Shown here: positions 1 to 6,929 of the stretch, piece by piece
Layout of the letters: every line of letters starts with the position of its first letter
How positions within the stretch are numbered: position 1 is the first letter of the stretch
NCBI GenBank assembly: GCA_020050965.1
Contig: JAGVJV010000122.1
Span: 1-11,408 of the forward strand
Direction of reading: 5' to 3'
DNA length: 11,408 bases
Source of the DNA: Parachlamydiales bacterium
Lineage (GTDB): Bacteria > Chlamydiota > Chlamydiia > Chlamydiales > Rhabdochlamydiaceae
Program-made: the position numbers and the translations under genes
Notes under the pieces: generated by a model
Seen by the model: the letters and a program-made list of their open reading frames with translations, nothing else
Database searches by the model: none
What the model was told of the DNA's origin: nothing

Positions 1-364
1 ATGGGTCGGTGCCCCCTTGCCAAAAGGCATAGAGGAAGTGGTCGGTGCCGATGTAGGCGTCGTCCCATTTTTGGGCAAGGGCGCCTGCTTGGTTGATCTG
101 ATTTTGTAATTCAGGAGAGAGCGAGGGTTGGCCATCGGCGGAGGCAAAAGTGGGCAGGGAATCGATTTTCTTCTCGAGGGCTCGGATCAATTCTTGAGAA
201 TTCAGCTGATGCTTTTTCGCAAAGGTTTGGAAATAGCCGTTTGGATCCTTAAAAAAGGATAAAATGAGATGACTATCGGTCAGCTGAGTGTGTTTGTTTT
301 CTCTAGCTGTTTGCAGCGCCTTTTCAATCGCTTCTTGGACTGGTTCTGTAAATTGTGGTGTCAT
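1..364 (-). CDS. clpB: ClpB disaggregase chaperone, N-terminal fragment (runs off window)
   Basis: This is the first 121 codons of a gene read leftward off the window edge. The translation begins MTPQFTEPVQEAIEKALQ and continues with HTQLTDSHLILSFF and, about 70 residues later, DDAYIGTDHFLYAFWQ. These are the two tandem halves of the Clp N-terminal (Clp_N) domain, each with the 'H/D-hL-hAh' pattern typical of ClpB. ClpB is a hexameric AAA+ ATPase that, with DnaK, pulls apart aggregated proteins in the cytoplasm. The ATG at 364-362 is preceded by a strong GGAGG with a 6-base spacer. The gene follows dsbB by 32 bases on the same strand and is probably co-transcribed with it. The AAA+ modules are outside the window, so ClpC or ClpA cannot be fully excluded, but the N domain reads as ClpB. 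Confidence 0.85.
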   Translation of the reverse strand, partial: MTPQFTEPVQEAIEKALQTARENKHTQLTDSHLILSFFKDPNGYFQTFAKKHQLNSQELIRALEKKIDSLPTFASADGQPSLSPELQNQINQAGALAQKWDDAYIGTDHFLYAFWQGGTDP

Positions 365-396
365 AGTTTACCTCCACCACATTCAGCATAGCAGAG

Positions 397-816
397 TTAC
401 AATTTTTTTGCATTATGATGGCGATAGTAGATTCCAATGAGGAGGCCATTGAGAACCAAGAACGTCCCTAGGGAAAGGGCTGGAAAGGTAATTGAGATCG
501 GAGCGGAGATTCCGCTGTTTAGCGTTTTCAAGGTGCACGCTGGACAGATCCCTTTCTGTGCAAAGAAGGCGATCATGGTGACATGAAACGTAGCAATCAG
601 GAGACCGATCAAGGTAATAGGAAGGACATAGAGGATAATCCGATAGGCATTGCGGAAGGCGGCGATCCCGAGAATGATGACCAAAGGAAAAATGCTCATC
701 CGCTGATACCAGCAGAGGGTGCAAGGTTCTTCGTTTTTTACCTGGCTAAAAAATAGGGAGAAGACCATGGCGATGCATACGACTATCCAGGGGACAAAAA
801 GTTCATATTTTTTCAT
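397..816 (-). CDS. dsbB: BdbC/DsbB-type disulfide bond oxidoreductase
   Basis: This 139-residue integral membrane protein has four hydrophobic segments (about residues 7-25, 41-55, 60-80 and 110-130). After the first segment it carries the redox motif PCTLCWYQR (Cys32, Cys35), the signature of the DsbB/BdbC family. A second pair, CPAC (Cys91, Cys94), lies in the second extracytoplasmic loop. The family reoxidises a DsbA-like thiol oxidase by passing electrons to membrane quinone. The compact size and the segment YVLPITLIGLLIATFH resemble Bacillus BdbC more than E. coli DsbB. In chlamydiae, disulfide cross-linking of outer-membrane proteins replaces much of the rigidity given by peptidoglycan elsewhere, so such an enzyme is expected. 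The ATG at 816-814 overlaps the stop of the upstream gene (ATGA), which indicates translational coupling. No DsbA partner is in the window. Confidence 0.9.
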   Translation of the reverse strand: MKKYELFVPWIVVCIAMVFSLFFSQVKNEEPCTLCWYQRMSIFPLVIILGIAAFRNAYRIILYVLPITLIGLLIATFHVTMIAFFAQKGICPACTLKTLNSGISAPISITFPALSLGTFLVLNGLLIGIYYRHHNAKKL

Positions 817-1283
817 TTCTTAGGCGTTTCCTCAGGTTGTGGTGTTGGTGTGGGAGTTGGAATAGGAGTAGGAGGTGTAACGGGAGTGGGCTCCATTTCT
901 TCTCTCAAAATCTCTCTAGTTGAAACCTCTTTGGCTCGGACTGAACGATCTGACCATGGGTTCGTGATCAGAATAGGATAGTCGGAATCGTCGCTGTCGC
1001 TAAATTGGGGAGGAAAGGGGGTCACCCAATAGGAGGAATAGATCCGATCGTCCGGGGCAATTTCATAGGTTCGATCATCGGAAAACACCAAATAGGTTCC
1101 CTTATTGTAATTCAGAGCGAGGTGTAGTGGATATTTGTTATTGGGCACATAGCCTGGCCTCGGGACATAATCGCTCGGACCGTCACAATAAGGCCTTTGG
1201 GTTTCGGCAATCTGATCTTCCAAGGACATCAGGCCGGTGGTGGTCACTAAACAAAGGGCAAAGAGAATTAAAAAAAGCCGCAC
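813..1283 (-). CDS. Hypothetical secreted or membrane-anchored protein with Pro-Thr tail
   Basis: I do not recognise a family. From the GTG at 1283 the protein is about 156 residues and starts RLFLILFALCLVTTTGLMS, a signal peptide or single membrane anchor. A polar domain follows with one cysteine (RPYCDGPSD) and several Tyr/Pro-rich stretches. The C terminus is low-complexity, with alternating Pro-Thr (PTPVTPPTPIPTPTPTPQP) ending EETPKK, the sort of stiff linker seen in envelope proteins. The reading frame stays open upstream to a TTG at 1331, but I prefer the GTG. It has AAGGAA with a 6-base spacer, while the TTG has no ribosome site and falls inside a good -35 box (TTGAAA). The stop overlaps the dsbB start by 4 bases, so the protein is probably co-expressed with the disulfide oxidoreductase and acts in the periplasm or envelope. 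Confidence 0.65.
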   Translation of the reverse strand: MRLFLILFALCLVTTTGLMSLEDQIAETQRPYCDGPSDYVPRPGYVPNNKYPLHLALNYNKGTYLVFSDDRTYEIAPDDRIYSSYWVTPFPPQFSDSDDSDYPILITNPWSDRSVRAKEVSTREILREEMEPTPVTPPTPIPTPTPTPQPEETPKK

Positions 1284-1302
1284 AGATTGTTCCTTTTCTT
1301 TC

Positions 1303-1331
1303 TTTCTAGATGAGGATCGCTTTTTTTTCAA
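1303..1331 (-). promoter_or_regulatory. Candidate sigma-70-type promoter for the hypothetical-dsbB-clpB operon
   Basis: Read on the minus strand, TTGAAA (1331-1326; 5 of 6 to TTGACA) is followed after exactly 17 bases by TAGAAA (1308-1303; 4 of 6 to TATAAT). Transcription would begin near 1296, about 13 bases before the GTG start and just ahead of its AAGGAA ribosome site. It lies in the gap between this operon and divergent msrA. This is a consensus match by eye only. Confidence 0.4.
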
Positions 1332-1351
1332 AAAGTTATTACTTTAAAGCT

Positions 1352-1837
1352 ATGAAAGAAGAGCGAGCCATTTTTGCAGCCGGCTGTTTTTGGGGAGTTG
1401 AACATCTCCTTAAGGATTTGCCTGGTGTCATTTCAACCACTGTCGGTTATTCAGGTGGAACAACCGAAAATCCCTCCTATAAGGAAGTTTGCACTGGGAG
1501 GACGGGCCATGCTGAGGCGGTGGAGATCTTATTCGACCCTGAGCAAATTTCCTACGAAGAGTTGGCGAAGGTTTTTTTCGAGTTGCATGATCCGACGCAG
1601 AAAGACCGCCAAGGCCCCGACCTTGGAACGCAATACCGCTCTGCGATATTTTATCTGGATGAAGAGCAAAGAGAAGTGGCAGAAAAGTTGATCGATCTTT
1701 TAAAGCGGCGCGGTTTAAAGGTAATGACGGAAGTTACCCCTGCGGGCCCCTTTTATGCAGCTGAGGATTATCACCAGGATTACTACGATAAGACCGGTGG
1801 CCAGCCCTATTGCCATATACGCGTGAAGAGATTTTAA
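1352..1837 (+). CDS. msrA: Peptide methionine sulfoxide reductase MsrA
   Basis: MsrA reduces the S-epimer of methionine sulfoxide in oxidised proteins, using thioredoxin as reductant, usually in the cytoplasm. The signature GCFWG is at residues 11-15 with catalytic Cys12. It is followed by GYSGG, the TGHAEAVEI segment, QYRSAIFY and YHQDYY, all characteristic of the family. Cys154, near the C terminus in QPYCHIRV, is a plausible resolving cysteine. At 161 residues it is a short, single-domain form without an MsrB fusion and without an export signal. The frame is open upstream to an ATG at 1310, but those 14 residues (MRIAFFSKSYYFKA) are not family-like and would overlap the divergent operon's promoter, so I place the start at 1352. 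The gene is convergent with the next one, overlapping its stop by 4 bases. Confidence 0.92.
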   Translation: MKEERAIFAAGCFWGVEHLLKDLPGVISTTVGYSGGTTENPSYKEVCTGRTGHAEAVEILFDPEQISYEELAKVFFELHDPTQKDRQGPDLGTQYRSAIFYLDEEQREVAEKLIDLLKRRGLKVMTEVTPAGPFYAAEDYHQDYYDKTGGQPYCHIRVKRF

Positions 1838-2106
1838 ACCTTCAACTTTCCTAACTTCTTGAGGTTGTCGTTTGAATAAGTATGCTTTGGCTTGCGTGGG
1901 GCGAGTGGTGGTGTTGGTTCAACATTGGGCTCCACAGCAAGAATATTTTCCAGATTGCCAACTGGAAGCGTTAGCTTTGTTTTAACACGACCATCATCAA
2001 CAGTTTCAGCATCCTCTTTTGATTCACGTGCTCTTTTTTTAGGAACATACTCCTCTTGTGCTGGATAAAAATATTCAGTAATTTTAGTTGGAAAATAAAC
2101 AGACAT
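1834..2106 (-). CDS. Small basic hypothetical protein, AT-rich orphan gene
   Basis: This 90-residue protein has no recognisable family and no signal peptide or membrane segment. It opens MSVYFPTKITEYFYPAQEEY and contains a basic cluster PKKRAR (residues 22-27), an acidic stretch (KEDAETVDD), a proline-rich segment (VEPTPPLAPRKP) and a Lys-rich end (NLKKLGKLKV). Its reality is supported by AGGAG at 2113-2117 with a well-spaced ATG, and by an extended -10 promoter just upstream. Its codons and flanks are clearly more AT-rich than the neighbouring msrA and transglutaminase-like genes, which hints at separate ancestry. It meets msrA tail to tail with a 4-base overlap. In a chlamydia a small disordered basic protein could be a secreted effector, but nothing here proves that. 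Confidence 0.6.
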   Translation of the reverse strand: MSVYFPTKITEYFYPAQEEYVPKKRARESKEDAETVDDGRVKTKLTLPVGNLENILAVEPNVEPTPPLAPRKPKHTYSNDNLKKLGKLKV

Positions 2107-2142
2107 TATTTACTCCTATTAAATATTATTATTTACACATAT

Positions 2143-2151
2143 ATTATAGCA
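2143..2151 (-). promoter_or_regulatory. Extended -10 promoter element for the 90-codon gene
   Basis: On the minus strand the sequence reads TGCTATAAT, a perfect TATAAT with the TGn extension. No good -35 box is seen 16-18 bases upstream, as is usual for extended -10 promoters. Transcription would start near 2137, about 30 bases before the ATG and upstream of the AGGAG ribosome site. The whole 2107-2210 gap is very AT-rich and holds no other clear element. I see no GC-rich terminator after the transglutaminase-like gene. Confidence 0.5.
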
Positions 2152-2210
2152 TGTATATTGCATGAATTAAATAGTAAATAATTGGTATTAATAAGGGGTG
2201 ATTGAGAAAA

Positions 2211-3734
2211 TTATGAATCAGGACAGATTGTTCTGAGCTTGTTGTGTAACTGCCGTAGAGCCATGGGCTTATGATCCCGTTGCTCGGTCAGGTACTCGGC
2301 ACGTTTCAGGTATTCCCACGATTTATTGAAATCGTATCGCTCGGCGGAGACGATTGAGAGGTAGTATTCTACGGTGGGGTCGGTCGTGTCGATCGCGTGG
2401 TAGCGCTGCAGAACTTCGAGCGCTTCGCCGGTGCGTCCGAGCTGCAAAAAAGTGGTCGCCAATTGGAGCAATCCGGCGCGGAAATGGGGATATTCCTTGA
2501 GAATATCTTTGAGCTCGTCCTGTTTCTTCAGGATCGATTCGCGGGTTTCATCGACGGGCATGAAGACCGCTTGGATCCCTTCTGCGCTCGCTTTTCCTGC
2601 AAAATAGTCGGTGATGAGCGTCTCCGGGCCGACAGCATGATCAAAGGTGTGGTCGATCAGCGGTTTTAGCAGTTTTTCTCCCTCAGTTTTTCTGCCAGCG
2701 AATAGGTAGTTGAGGCCGAGGAACATGTTGACGAGCAGGTCACCATTGAGGTAGGGGATTGCTTTCTCGTAGAGTTTAATCGTGGTAGCTGTTTCCCCTT
2801 TTTGCCAATAGACAGCCGCTTGGTTGACGAAAGCCATCCCGATCACCTCTTTCATGTTCCGCTGCTGCAATTTGCGGGTGTTGAGGCCTAGGTAGATTTC
2901 GCTGGGGGTGTTGATTCCGCGTGCTGTTGTTTCGATGTTAACGATCTGATCGCCATCGCGATAACGGACGTAGATGTGCCCGGGAGGTGTGATGATTTCT
3001 ACAGGAAGATCGAGACGCTGCGCTAGGCAGAGGTAGAGGATCGAAACTCCCAAGCAAACCCCTTGGCGGCTATCGAGAACGGAGGGGAGGAAGGTGTAGA
3101 GGTCGATGTCTTTGGCGTAGAGGGAGTGAGGAGGGAAGCGGAATTGCATCTCTTGGAAGATGTAGCGGTTAATTTCCCGAACTTTTTCCAGATCGGAGGG
3201 CTCTTTGGAGAGGCGGGCGGCAATTTGCAGGGCCATCAGATCGAGGCTCGCCTCATATTGGAGGATATCATCCTGGAAATTCTCTGAGCCTTCAAATTGT
3301 TCGATCAAGAGACCCCGGGTGAGATCTACCTCTTCTGCTGGGAGGGCGGCCACTTCGGCTTTACTCCACACTTGCGACCCTTTGAGTTTGCGGTTGGCAA
3401 AGTGGCTGCAGAGAGCATTAATGGCGCCGAGCTGTTCGGGGGAGAGTTTGATGGCCGGATCGCAGGGCTGGCGTGTCACCAGCGAGACAATCGCTTGAAT
3501 ATCGAACTTTGGAAGGAGGAATTGGGGAAGTTTTTCGCTTTTGGGATTTTGGCGGAGCAATTTCCAAATATGGGCCAGAGCCTTTTTTCCCTCGGGGGTT
3601 TCAGGATAGAGTTCATAGAAGGCCATATGCTGGGTCAGCGACTGCGGATCGAGGCTGCTGTGGAGGCTTTTCACTGAAGCATCCGATCCAAACAGGGCTG
3701 CTGAAAGTAGGAGGGGGACGATCACTTTTTTCAT
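2211..3734 (-). CDS. Exported transglutaminase-like (SirB1-type) protein with C-terminal TPR-like repeats
   Basis: The 507-residue product starts MKKVIVPLLLSAALFGSDA, a likely signal peptide. The middle holds a transglutaminase-like papain fold of the SirB1 kind: RQGVCLGVSILYLCLAQRL with candidate nucleophile Cys227, then PPGHIYVRY with His253, then VNIETT where Glu268 sits in the place of the usual third acidic residue. From about residue 300 onward there are helical TPR-like units, for example AAVYWQKGETATTIKLYEKA, GLLQLATTFLQLGRTGEALE and YYLSIVSAERYDFNKSWEYL. The substrate is unknown; SirB1-type proteins are mostly uncharacterised, and members of the fold may act as proteases, amidases or cross-linkers, or have no activity. 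Its ATG overlaps the malQ stop (ATGA), making it the last gene of the copN-chaperone-malQ operon. With an export signal it probably works in the periplasm or outer envelope, unlike its cytoplasmic operon neighbours. Confidence 0.75.
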   Translation of the reverse strand: MKKVIVPLLLSAALFGSDASVKSLHSSLDPQSLTQHMAFYELYPETPEGKKALAHIWKLLRQNPKSEKLPQFLLPKFDIQAIVSLVTRQPCDPAIKLSPEQLGAINALCSHFANRKLKGSQVWSKAEVAALPAEEVDLTRGLLIEQFEGSENFQDDILQYEASLDLMALQIAARLSKEPSDLEKVREINRYIFQEMQFRFPPHSLYAKDIDLYTFLPSVLDSRQGVCLGVSILYLCLAQRLDLPVEIITPPGHIYVRYRDGDQIVNIETTARGINTPSEIYLGLNTRKLQQRNMKEVIGMAFVNQAAVYWQKGETATTIKLYEKAIPYLNGDLLVNMFLGLNYLFAGRKTEGEKLLKPLIDHTFDHAVGPETLITDYFAGKASAEGIQAVFMPVDETRESILKKQDELKDILKEYPHFRAGLLQLATTFLQLGRTGEALEVLQRYHAIDTTDPTVEYYLSIVSAERYDFNKSWEYLKRAEYLTEQRDHKPMALRQLHNKLRTICPDS

Positions 3735-5296
3735 TTTAGTATATTGCGCATCTCCTCTGCGAGTGGTGCATGGGCCAAAAGTTCTTCGACGCTTGGACGA
3801 ATGCGGTAGGTCCAGTTAGTGGGGGCGACGATTCCAGGGACGTTGATTCGCTCTGCATGGGGATCTTGCCAGACTAGCTCAGGGAAGAGGGCTAGGTATT
3901 CGCCAATCAAGTTGATATGGAAAAGGCTGCTGCTATGGTGGCTATCCCAGAGGATTTCTCGCCGCTGTGCCTTGGTGAGCTCAGGAGCATACATCCACCC
4001 CTTGTCGGTTGCAAAGAGTTGTGCCTCTAGAGGGCTGTTTTTCCACCAAAGCTCTAACGTTTCTGAGTCGTGTGTCGATACAGTTGTCATGCTAACCGGA
4101 TTATAGTGCATCGGATTGATAAAGTGCTCGTCATTTGCTGTTTTTTCCCATCGCATCACTTTGGTGCCGCAAATGCCCATCCGGGTCAATACAGTCCGCA
4201 CAGATGCAGGAACTGCACCGAGATCTTCAGCGATCGGCAGCATGGGACTGTGGTCGACTAGAATCGACAGGATCTCTGTGCCGTGGGCAAGCCAGTTCTC
4301 CTCTTTTTCGGGGATGAATTTCCCATTTTTGGCCGGCTCGCCATGGGGGATAGCCCAGATTCGAAAGAACCCCACCACGTGATCGATCCGATAGATATCG
4401 TAGAAGTGGGCCGCATAGGAGAGGCGTGTGCGCCACCAGTCGTAATTTTGCCCTTTGATCATATCCCAGTTGAAGATCGGGAGTCCCCAAACCTGGCCCT
4501 CGGCAATATATTGATCTGGCGGGGCGCCTGCGGATACGGTGAGATTAAATGCGTCAGAATATCTCCAAACATCTGCGCTGTCGGGACTGATCAAAATCGG
4601 GATGTCTCCCTTAAGAAATACCCCTTTTTCCTTCCCATACCTTTTCACAGCTGTCATCTGCTGGTAGCATAGGTATTGCAAAAAGATGTAGAAGTTCATC
4701 TCTTTGGCATATTTTTCAGCCAGCTCTTCAAACTGCTCTTTTTTGAGGAATTGGAGTTCGAGCGGCCAAGTTTGCCAATGGTTTTTGGACATCAAATTTT
4801 TAAGCACTTTAAAAAGGGCATACCCTTCTACCCATTTGTTAGCCTGACGATAAAGCTCAAACTCTTTTTCTTTGAGGACGCTAGCTCCCACTTCGTCAAA
4901 ATAGGTGCGGAAGAAGATCAGTTTATGGCTTTGCACATCGTGATAGGCGACCCGCGGCAGAGCATTGAAGTTTCTTAGCTCGGTCAGTTTCGCCTCATCG
5001 ACGCCTGGGAGTTTGTGCAAGGAGAGAAACAACGGATTAAGCGCCTGTGCCGATTGGGCGAAAAAGGGACTCGTCTCGTCGCCTGTATCATTGAGGGGAA
5101 GGAGCTGAATCACATCCATGCCGAGCGATGCGCACCAATCGATCATCGGAATCAGATCGTAAAATTCCCCGATGCCGCAGCTGTCTTTTGAGTGGAGAGC
5201 TGAAAGGGGAAGATCGATGCCGTGATGATGCTTTACCCCAATGTGCGACCACTGGGGACCAACTGCAGAGTGGAGTAGATTTTCGTCTAAATTCAT
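3731..5296 (-). CDS. malQ: 4-alpha-glucanotransferase (amylomaltase, GH77)
   Basis: MalQ transfers alpha-1,4-glucan segments between maltodextrins, here in cytoplasmic glycogen turnover. All GH77 landmarks are present: GDIPILISPDSADVW (230-244), GAPPD (257-261), YRIDHVVGF with nucleophile Asp305, IAEDLG with acid/base Glu357, and STHDSE with Asp410. The N-terminal SLGMDVIQLLPLNDTG motif of the barrel is also there. Its 521 residues match chlamydial malQ in length and lack the long N-terminal extension of the E. coli enzyme. It overlaps the chaperone stop and the next gene's start by 4 bases each. Its place behind copN and a T3S chaperone is the conserved chlamydial arrangement; the reason for that linkage is not known to me. 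Confidence 0.97.
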   Translation of the reverse strand: MNLDENLLHSAVGPQWSHIGVKHHHGIDLPLSALHSKDSCGIGEFYDLIPMIDWCASLGMDVIQLLPLNDTGDETSPFFAQSAQALNPLFLSLHKLPGVDEAKLTELRNFNALPRVAYHDVQSHKLIFFRTYFDEVGASVLKEKEFELYRQANKWVEGYALFKVLKNLMSKNHWQTWPLELQFLKKEQFEELAEKYAKEMNFYIFLQYLCYQQMTAVKRYGKEKGVFLKGDIPILISPDSADVWRYSDAFNLTVSAGAPPDQYIAEGQVWGLPIFNWDMIKGQNYDWWRTRLSYAAHFYDIYRIDHVVGFFRIWAIPHGEPAKNGKFIPEKEENWLAHGTEILSILVDHSPMLPIAEDLGAVPASVRTVLTRMGICGTKVMRWEKTANDEHFINPMHYNPVSMTTVSTHDSETLELWWKNSPLEAQLFATDKGWMYAPELTKAQRREILWDSHHSSSLFHINLIGEYLALFPELVWQDPHAERINVPGIVAPTNWTYRIRPSVEELLAHAPLAEEMRNILK

Positions 5297-5742
5297 GGCT
5301 TCAGCCCAAACATAGAGCCCCCCGTTCCTTTTTCAGGGAGGGTAGGAAGCGGTTTTCCCGTCTCAATTGCCTCTTTCCACAGATGCCCTTTTTCGATGAA
5401 TTGCTCGAGACGTTTGAAAAGGGCCTGGGGGTTAAGATTCTTCGTCGACACAGTATCAAATAAAGTGAGTTTGTTATTGCGATCAGAATAGGCCAAAGTG
5501 CCGATGCGCGGAAATTCCCCATTGCTAATCAGCGCGCTTCTGAGGACCTGTTCTCTGTACTTGCCCGGAGGGATATCGCACAAAAATGAGGCGATCAGCA
5601 GCTGCTCCTTGACCTCGTCGAATTGGATTTGGATATGGAGCTCATCTTGGTAGTTGATTTGACAAATCCGATTGACATCGGGATAAAGATCCACACCGAT
5701 TTCTCTGCCGAGATCGAAAAGGATTTGGGCAAATAGGTCCAC
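5293..5742 (-). CDS. scc1: CesT/SycE-family type III secretion chaperone
   Basis: This is a 149-residue acidic cytoplasmic protein with the pattern of class I T3S chaperones: an N-terminal amphipathic helix (LFAQILFDLGREIGVDLYPD), a beta-rich middle (ICQINYQDELHIQIQFDE, LLIASFLCDIPPGKYREQVLRSALISN), the strand pair RIGTLAYSDRNNKLTLFDTV, and a dimerisation/terminal helix LFKRLEQFIEKGHLWKEAI. Class I chaperones dimerise and hold the chaperone-binding segment of a secreted partner unfolded. Position directly behind copN suggests CopN is a client, as for chlamydial Scc1, which is known to act with Scc4 (not in this window). The start is a GTG (5742-5740) sharing one base with the copN stop, preceded by GGAGGAG. 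The gene symbol rests mainly on gene order. Confidence 0.85.
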   Translation of the reverse strand: MDLFAQILFDLGREIGVDLYPDVNRICQINYQDELHIQIQFDEVKEQLLIASFLCDIPPGKYREQVLRSALISNGEFPRIGTLAYSDRNNKLTLFDTVSTKNLNPQALFKRLEQFIEKGHLWKEAIETGKPLPTLPEKGTGGSMFGLKP

Positions 5743-6881
5743 TACTCCTCCTTCTCTTCTTTTTCTTCCATCTGCTCTTCCAGCTCTTCCAAAGCCTCAA
5801 TGAAAGACATCAGAACATCATGCCGATGCTGTTCATTGCGAAACAGCTTTGGAGCCACACCGCGCACTGCATCGCGCATCTGCGTCATGATGATGATCTG
5901 CGCCAGCACCTCAGAAGAGAGACCCATCTTCTGCGAAAGCTGAAACACCTTATCCATAGAAGGATAACGCTCGAGCAAAAATTGGACAAACATTCTCGCC
6001 ATCAGCTCAAAAGTGATCCGTGGAGGTAATAGCATTCCAGCTCGCTGGTAAGAGGTGCCCACCAGATCCATCCGCCCTTGGAAAAAGCGATAGACCCCTA
6101 AGATGGCGAGTAGATTGCGCACCTCGGTCATCAGATTGTGGAGCTCTCCAGGCGGAATAGACGGCCCCTTCGATTTCAGATCGGCTCCAAGCGAATGGAG
6201 CAAAAAGTCAATAGCCTTCTGCATCTTGGCAAAAGAGAGTTTCTCAGTGAGCTCTTGAAACAGTGTTGTGGCGCTGCGGGGGTTCCCCGTGATGTCGCGG
6301 TAGAGATCGCGCAAACCAGTCGGTGAACCAAGTCCTTCCTTCGCGAATTCTCGAGCCTGAACGCCGATATTGCGTCCGGCGCGCACCTCGCGGCCATAGG
6401 CCTCATTGAGCATCGACTTCGCTTGCCGAATTTTGTCAATCGCTTCCCCTTTATAGACCCGCTCGAGATATTCGAATGCCTCATCTGCTAGCGAATGATC
6501 GGGAAAAAGCTGCATTGTCTTGCGCAGAATATCTTCAGCTGTATCTTTGCCCTTAATCTGCGAGAAAAGCAGTTGCAGAGACCTGGCCAGCAATTCTGGA
6601 TTTCGCTCTTCGAACTCCTCCGAAATCGCCTGAATTTGCTCGACCTCCGGAACTTGTTCCTCTTCTGCCTTTTCGACCTTCTTCTTCACCTTATTTTCGA
6701 GCGGCTCAAAGCGCCTGGTCATCGTCACGGGATTGAAGGCAGCCTCATCGGCAAACTCGGTCATCGAAATCGAGCTGGCCTCCTGAGCGATCGCAAGCTT
6801 GCGCGCATCCGCTTGCTCCTGCTTCTGAATGCGTGCGCTATCGGTTGGCTCAATGGGAGATGTGCTGAAATTGTCTGGCAT
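5742..6881 (-). CDS. copN: Type III secretion gatekeeper SctW/CopN
   Basis: The 379-residue protein matches the YopN/TyeA/HrpJ gatekeeper family, which sits at the cytoplasmic entrance of the secretion channel, blocks early effector export and is itself secreted. The N-terminal 60 residues are Ser/Thr/Gln-rich (MPDNFSTSPIEPTDSARIQKQEQ), like a T3S signal, and run into a charged helical stretch. The HrpJ-type helical core spans about 70-250 (LARSLQLLFSQIKG, ILRKTMQLFPDHSLADEAFEYLE, SATTLFQELTEKLSF), and a second helical TyeA-like part follows (LLAILGVYRFFQGRMDLV). The protein ends in a strongly acidic tail (LEELEEQMEEKEEKEE). It is somewhat shorter than CopN of Chlamydia, which is about 400-420 residues. 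It heads the operon copN-chaperone-malQ-transglutaminase-like. Identification rests on motifs plus position; sequence identity across this family is low. Confidence 0.88.
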   Translation of the reverse strand: MPDNFSTSPIEPTDSARIQKQEQADARKLAIAQEASSISMTEFADEAAFNPVTMTRRFEPLENKVKKKVEKAEEEQVPEVEQIQAISEEFEERNPELLARSLQLLFSQIKGKDTAEDILRKTMQLFPDHSLADEAFEYLERVYKGEAIDKIRQAKSMLNEAYGREVRAGRNIGVQAREFAKEGLGSPTGLRDLYRDITGNPRSATTLFQELTEKLSFAKMQKAIDFLLHSLGADLKSKGPSIPPGELHNLMTEVRNLLAILGVYRFFQGRMDLVGTSYQRAGMLLPPRITFELMARMFVQFLLERYPSMDKVFQLSQKMGLSSEVLAQIIIMTQMRDAVRGVAPKLFRNEQHRHDVLMSFIEALEELEEQMEEKEEKEE

Positions 6882-6890
6882 ATTCTCATT

Positions 6891-6919
6891 GTTTTACTGC
6901 ACAGAAGGGATTAGGTCAA
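6891..6919 (-). promoter_or_regulatory. Candidate promoter for the copN operon
   Basis: Minus-strand TTGACC (6919-6914; 5 of 6) is followed after 17 bases by TAAAAC (6896-6891; 4 of 6). Transcription would start about 6884, only some 3 bases before the copN ATG, giving a nearly leaderless message. The copN start has only a weak GAGA ribosome site, which is consistent with this. A true start further upstream cannot be excluded: another AT-rich -10-like TATAAA lies at about 6967-6972 on this strand but has no matching -35 box. Confidence 0.35.
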
Positions 6920-6929
6920 TGAATGAGAA

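Noticed and set aside
413..724. Alternative minus-strand frame inside dsbB
   Set aside because: The overlapping dsbB frame has clear membrane segments and both CxxC motifs; the alternative shows no recognisable features.
841..895. Short tandem repeats (ggtgttggtgtgggagttgg...) resembling a repeat array
   Set aside because: This is the coding for the alternating Pro-Thr tail on the minus strand, not a CRISPR or other independent repeat.
1284..1331. Sixteen-codon N-terminal extension (from TTG at 1331) of the Pro-Thr-tailed protein
   Set aside because: The TTG has no ribosome site and coincides with a good -35 box. The downstream GTG at 1283 has AAGGAA at proper spacing and gives a normal signal peptide.
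1310..1351. Upstream ATG start for msrA
   Set aside because: The extra 14 residues are not family-like, and MKEERAIFAAGCFWG from 1352 is the usual beginning of compact MsrA proteins.
2120..2135. TAAATA-TTAT-TATTTA inverted repeat
   Set aside because: A pure A/T 6-base stem in a very AT-rich gap is expected by chance and too weak for a terminator. No protein site is suggested.
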